NCBI RefSeq assembly: GCF_030817215.1
Contig: NZ_JAUSZA010000001.1
Coordinates: 6,794,501 to 6,858,500, forward strand
Length of the DNA stretch: 64,000 nt
Source: Paenibacillus sp. V4I3
Lineage (GTDB): Bacteria; Bacillota; Bacilli; Paenibacillales; NBRC-103111
Direction of reading: 5' to 3'
Of this stretch, positions 63,948-64,000 are shown one piece after another. A program made the position numbers and the translations under genes. Numbering within the stretch: position 1 is the stretch's first letter; every line of letters begins with the position of its first letter. Below the pieces are notes generated by a model. It was not told the origin of the DNA and did no database searches. It saw only the letters and a program-made list of their open reading frames with translations.

Positions 63948-64000
63948 TCAGGGATTCACAAACTGCCACTGCAGGTTGGTACTGGCATCGCTGCTCCACT
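63948..64000 (-). CDS. C-terminal end of a carbohydrate-binding protein (ricin/beta-trefoil-like), partial
   Basis: Only the last 16 codons are inside the window: WSSDASTNLQWQFVNP and a stop. The LQWQF ending has the QxW element that closes ricin-type beta-trefoil domains, which are common C-terminal carbohydrate-binding modules of secreted glycosidases. The catalytic part would lie to the right of the window. Confidence 0.55.
   Translation of the reverse strand, partial: WSSDASTNLQWQFVNP

Overview
The window looks like an accessory region of a Paenibacillus-type chromosome (Firmicutes, Paenibacillaceae). The evidence is an S-layer (SLH) anchored giant surface protein, sporulation genes (sigK fragments and an Sda-like checkpoint peptide), YesM/YesN-type two-component systems, three LplABC/YtcQ-type oligosaccharide ABC transporters, CcpA-type cre operators, and many cytoplasmic (signal-less) glycoside hydrolases. 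Almost every gene lies on the minus strand.

Layout. 1-1.6 kb: debris, namely a frameshifted MacB-like ATPase and the 3' half of a sigK gene. 1.7-9.5 kb: a 2575-residue modular surface protein with seven propeller-like repeats, InlB-B, BIG2 and nine 107-residue Ig-like repeats, FN3, cadherin-like and 3 SLH domains. 9.6-13.2 kb: a decayed histidine kinase/BTAD response regulator pair, cut at its 5' end by an IS6-family element whose other end cuts a second, different sigK fragment. 13.3-22.0 kb: a six-gene operon (binding lipoprotein, two permeases, YesM-like kinase, YesN-like regulator, GH43). 22.1-36.1 kb: a three-times repeated GH43A-GH43B-GH31-GH95 cassette in which different members survive in different copies. 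36.5-38.4 kb: a secreted discoidin/LamG protein that has lost its catalytic part. 38.5-45.4 kb: a second transporter with its YesMN pair. 45.6-47.0 kb: an inverted GH31 fragment, an Sda-like gene and a fused ABC-transporter relic. 47.2-51.3 kb: GH2 beta-galactosidase with a divergent AraC regulator. 51.4-56.3 kb: a third transporter (binding protein frameshifted) and relics. 56.3-63.1 kb: GH3, an APH-like kinase, GH43 and an AraC regulator flanked by a ~0.2-kb direct repeat. The right end holds a GDSL-esterase relic and the 3' tip of a beta-trefoil protein.

How it fits together. The transporters would import branched plant cell-wall oligosaccharides. GH31, two GH95, GH2, GH3 and four GH43 enzymes, all without signal peptides, could then remove side chains and backbone sugars in the cytoplasm. 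GH31 (xylosyl), GH95 (fucosyl/galactosyl), GH2 (galactosyl), GH43 (arabinosyl) and GH3 (glucosyl) together fit xyloglucan side-chain dismantling best, but this is inference. YesMN and AraC regulators plus cre sites imply induction by substrate and glucose repression.

The most striking property is turnover: about twenty broken genes, repeated deletions that keep both ends of a gene, near-identical repeats that can recombine, and several single-base frameshifts that could be real decay or assembly error.
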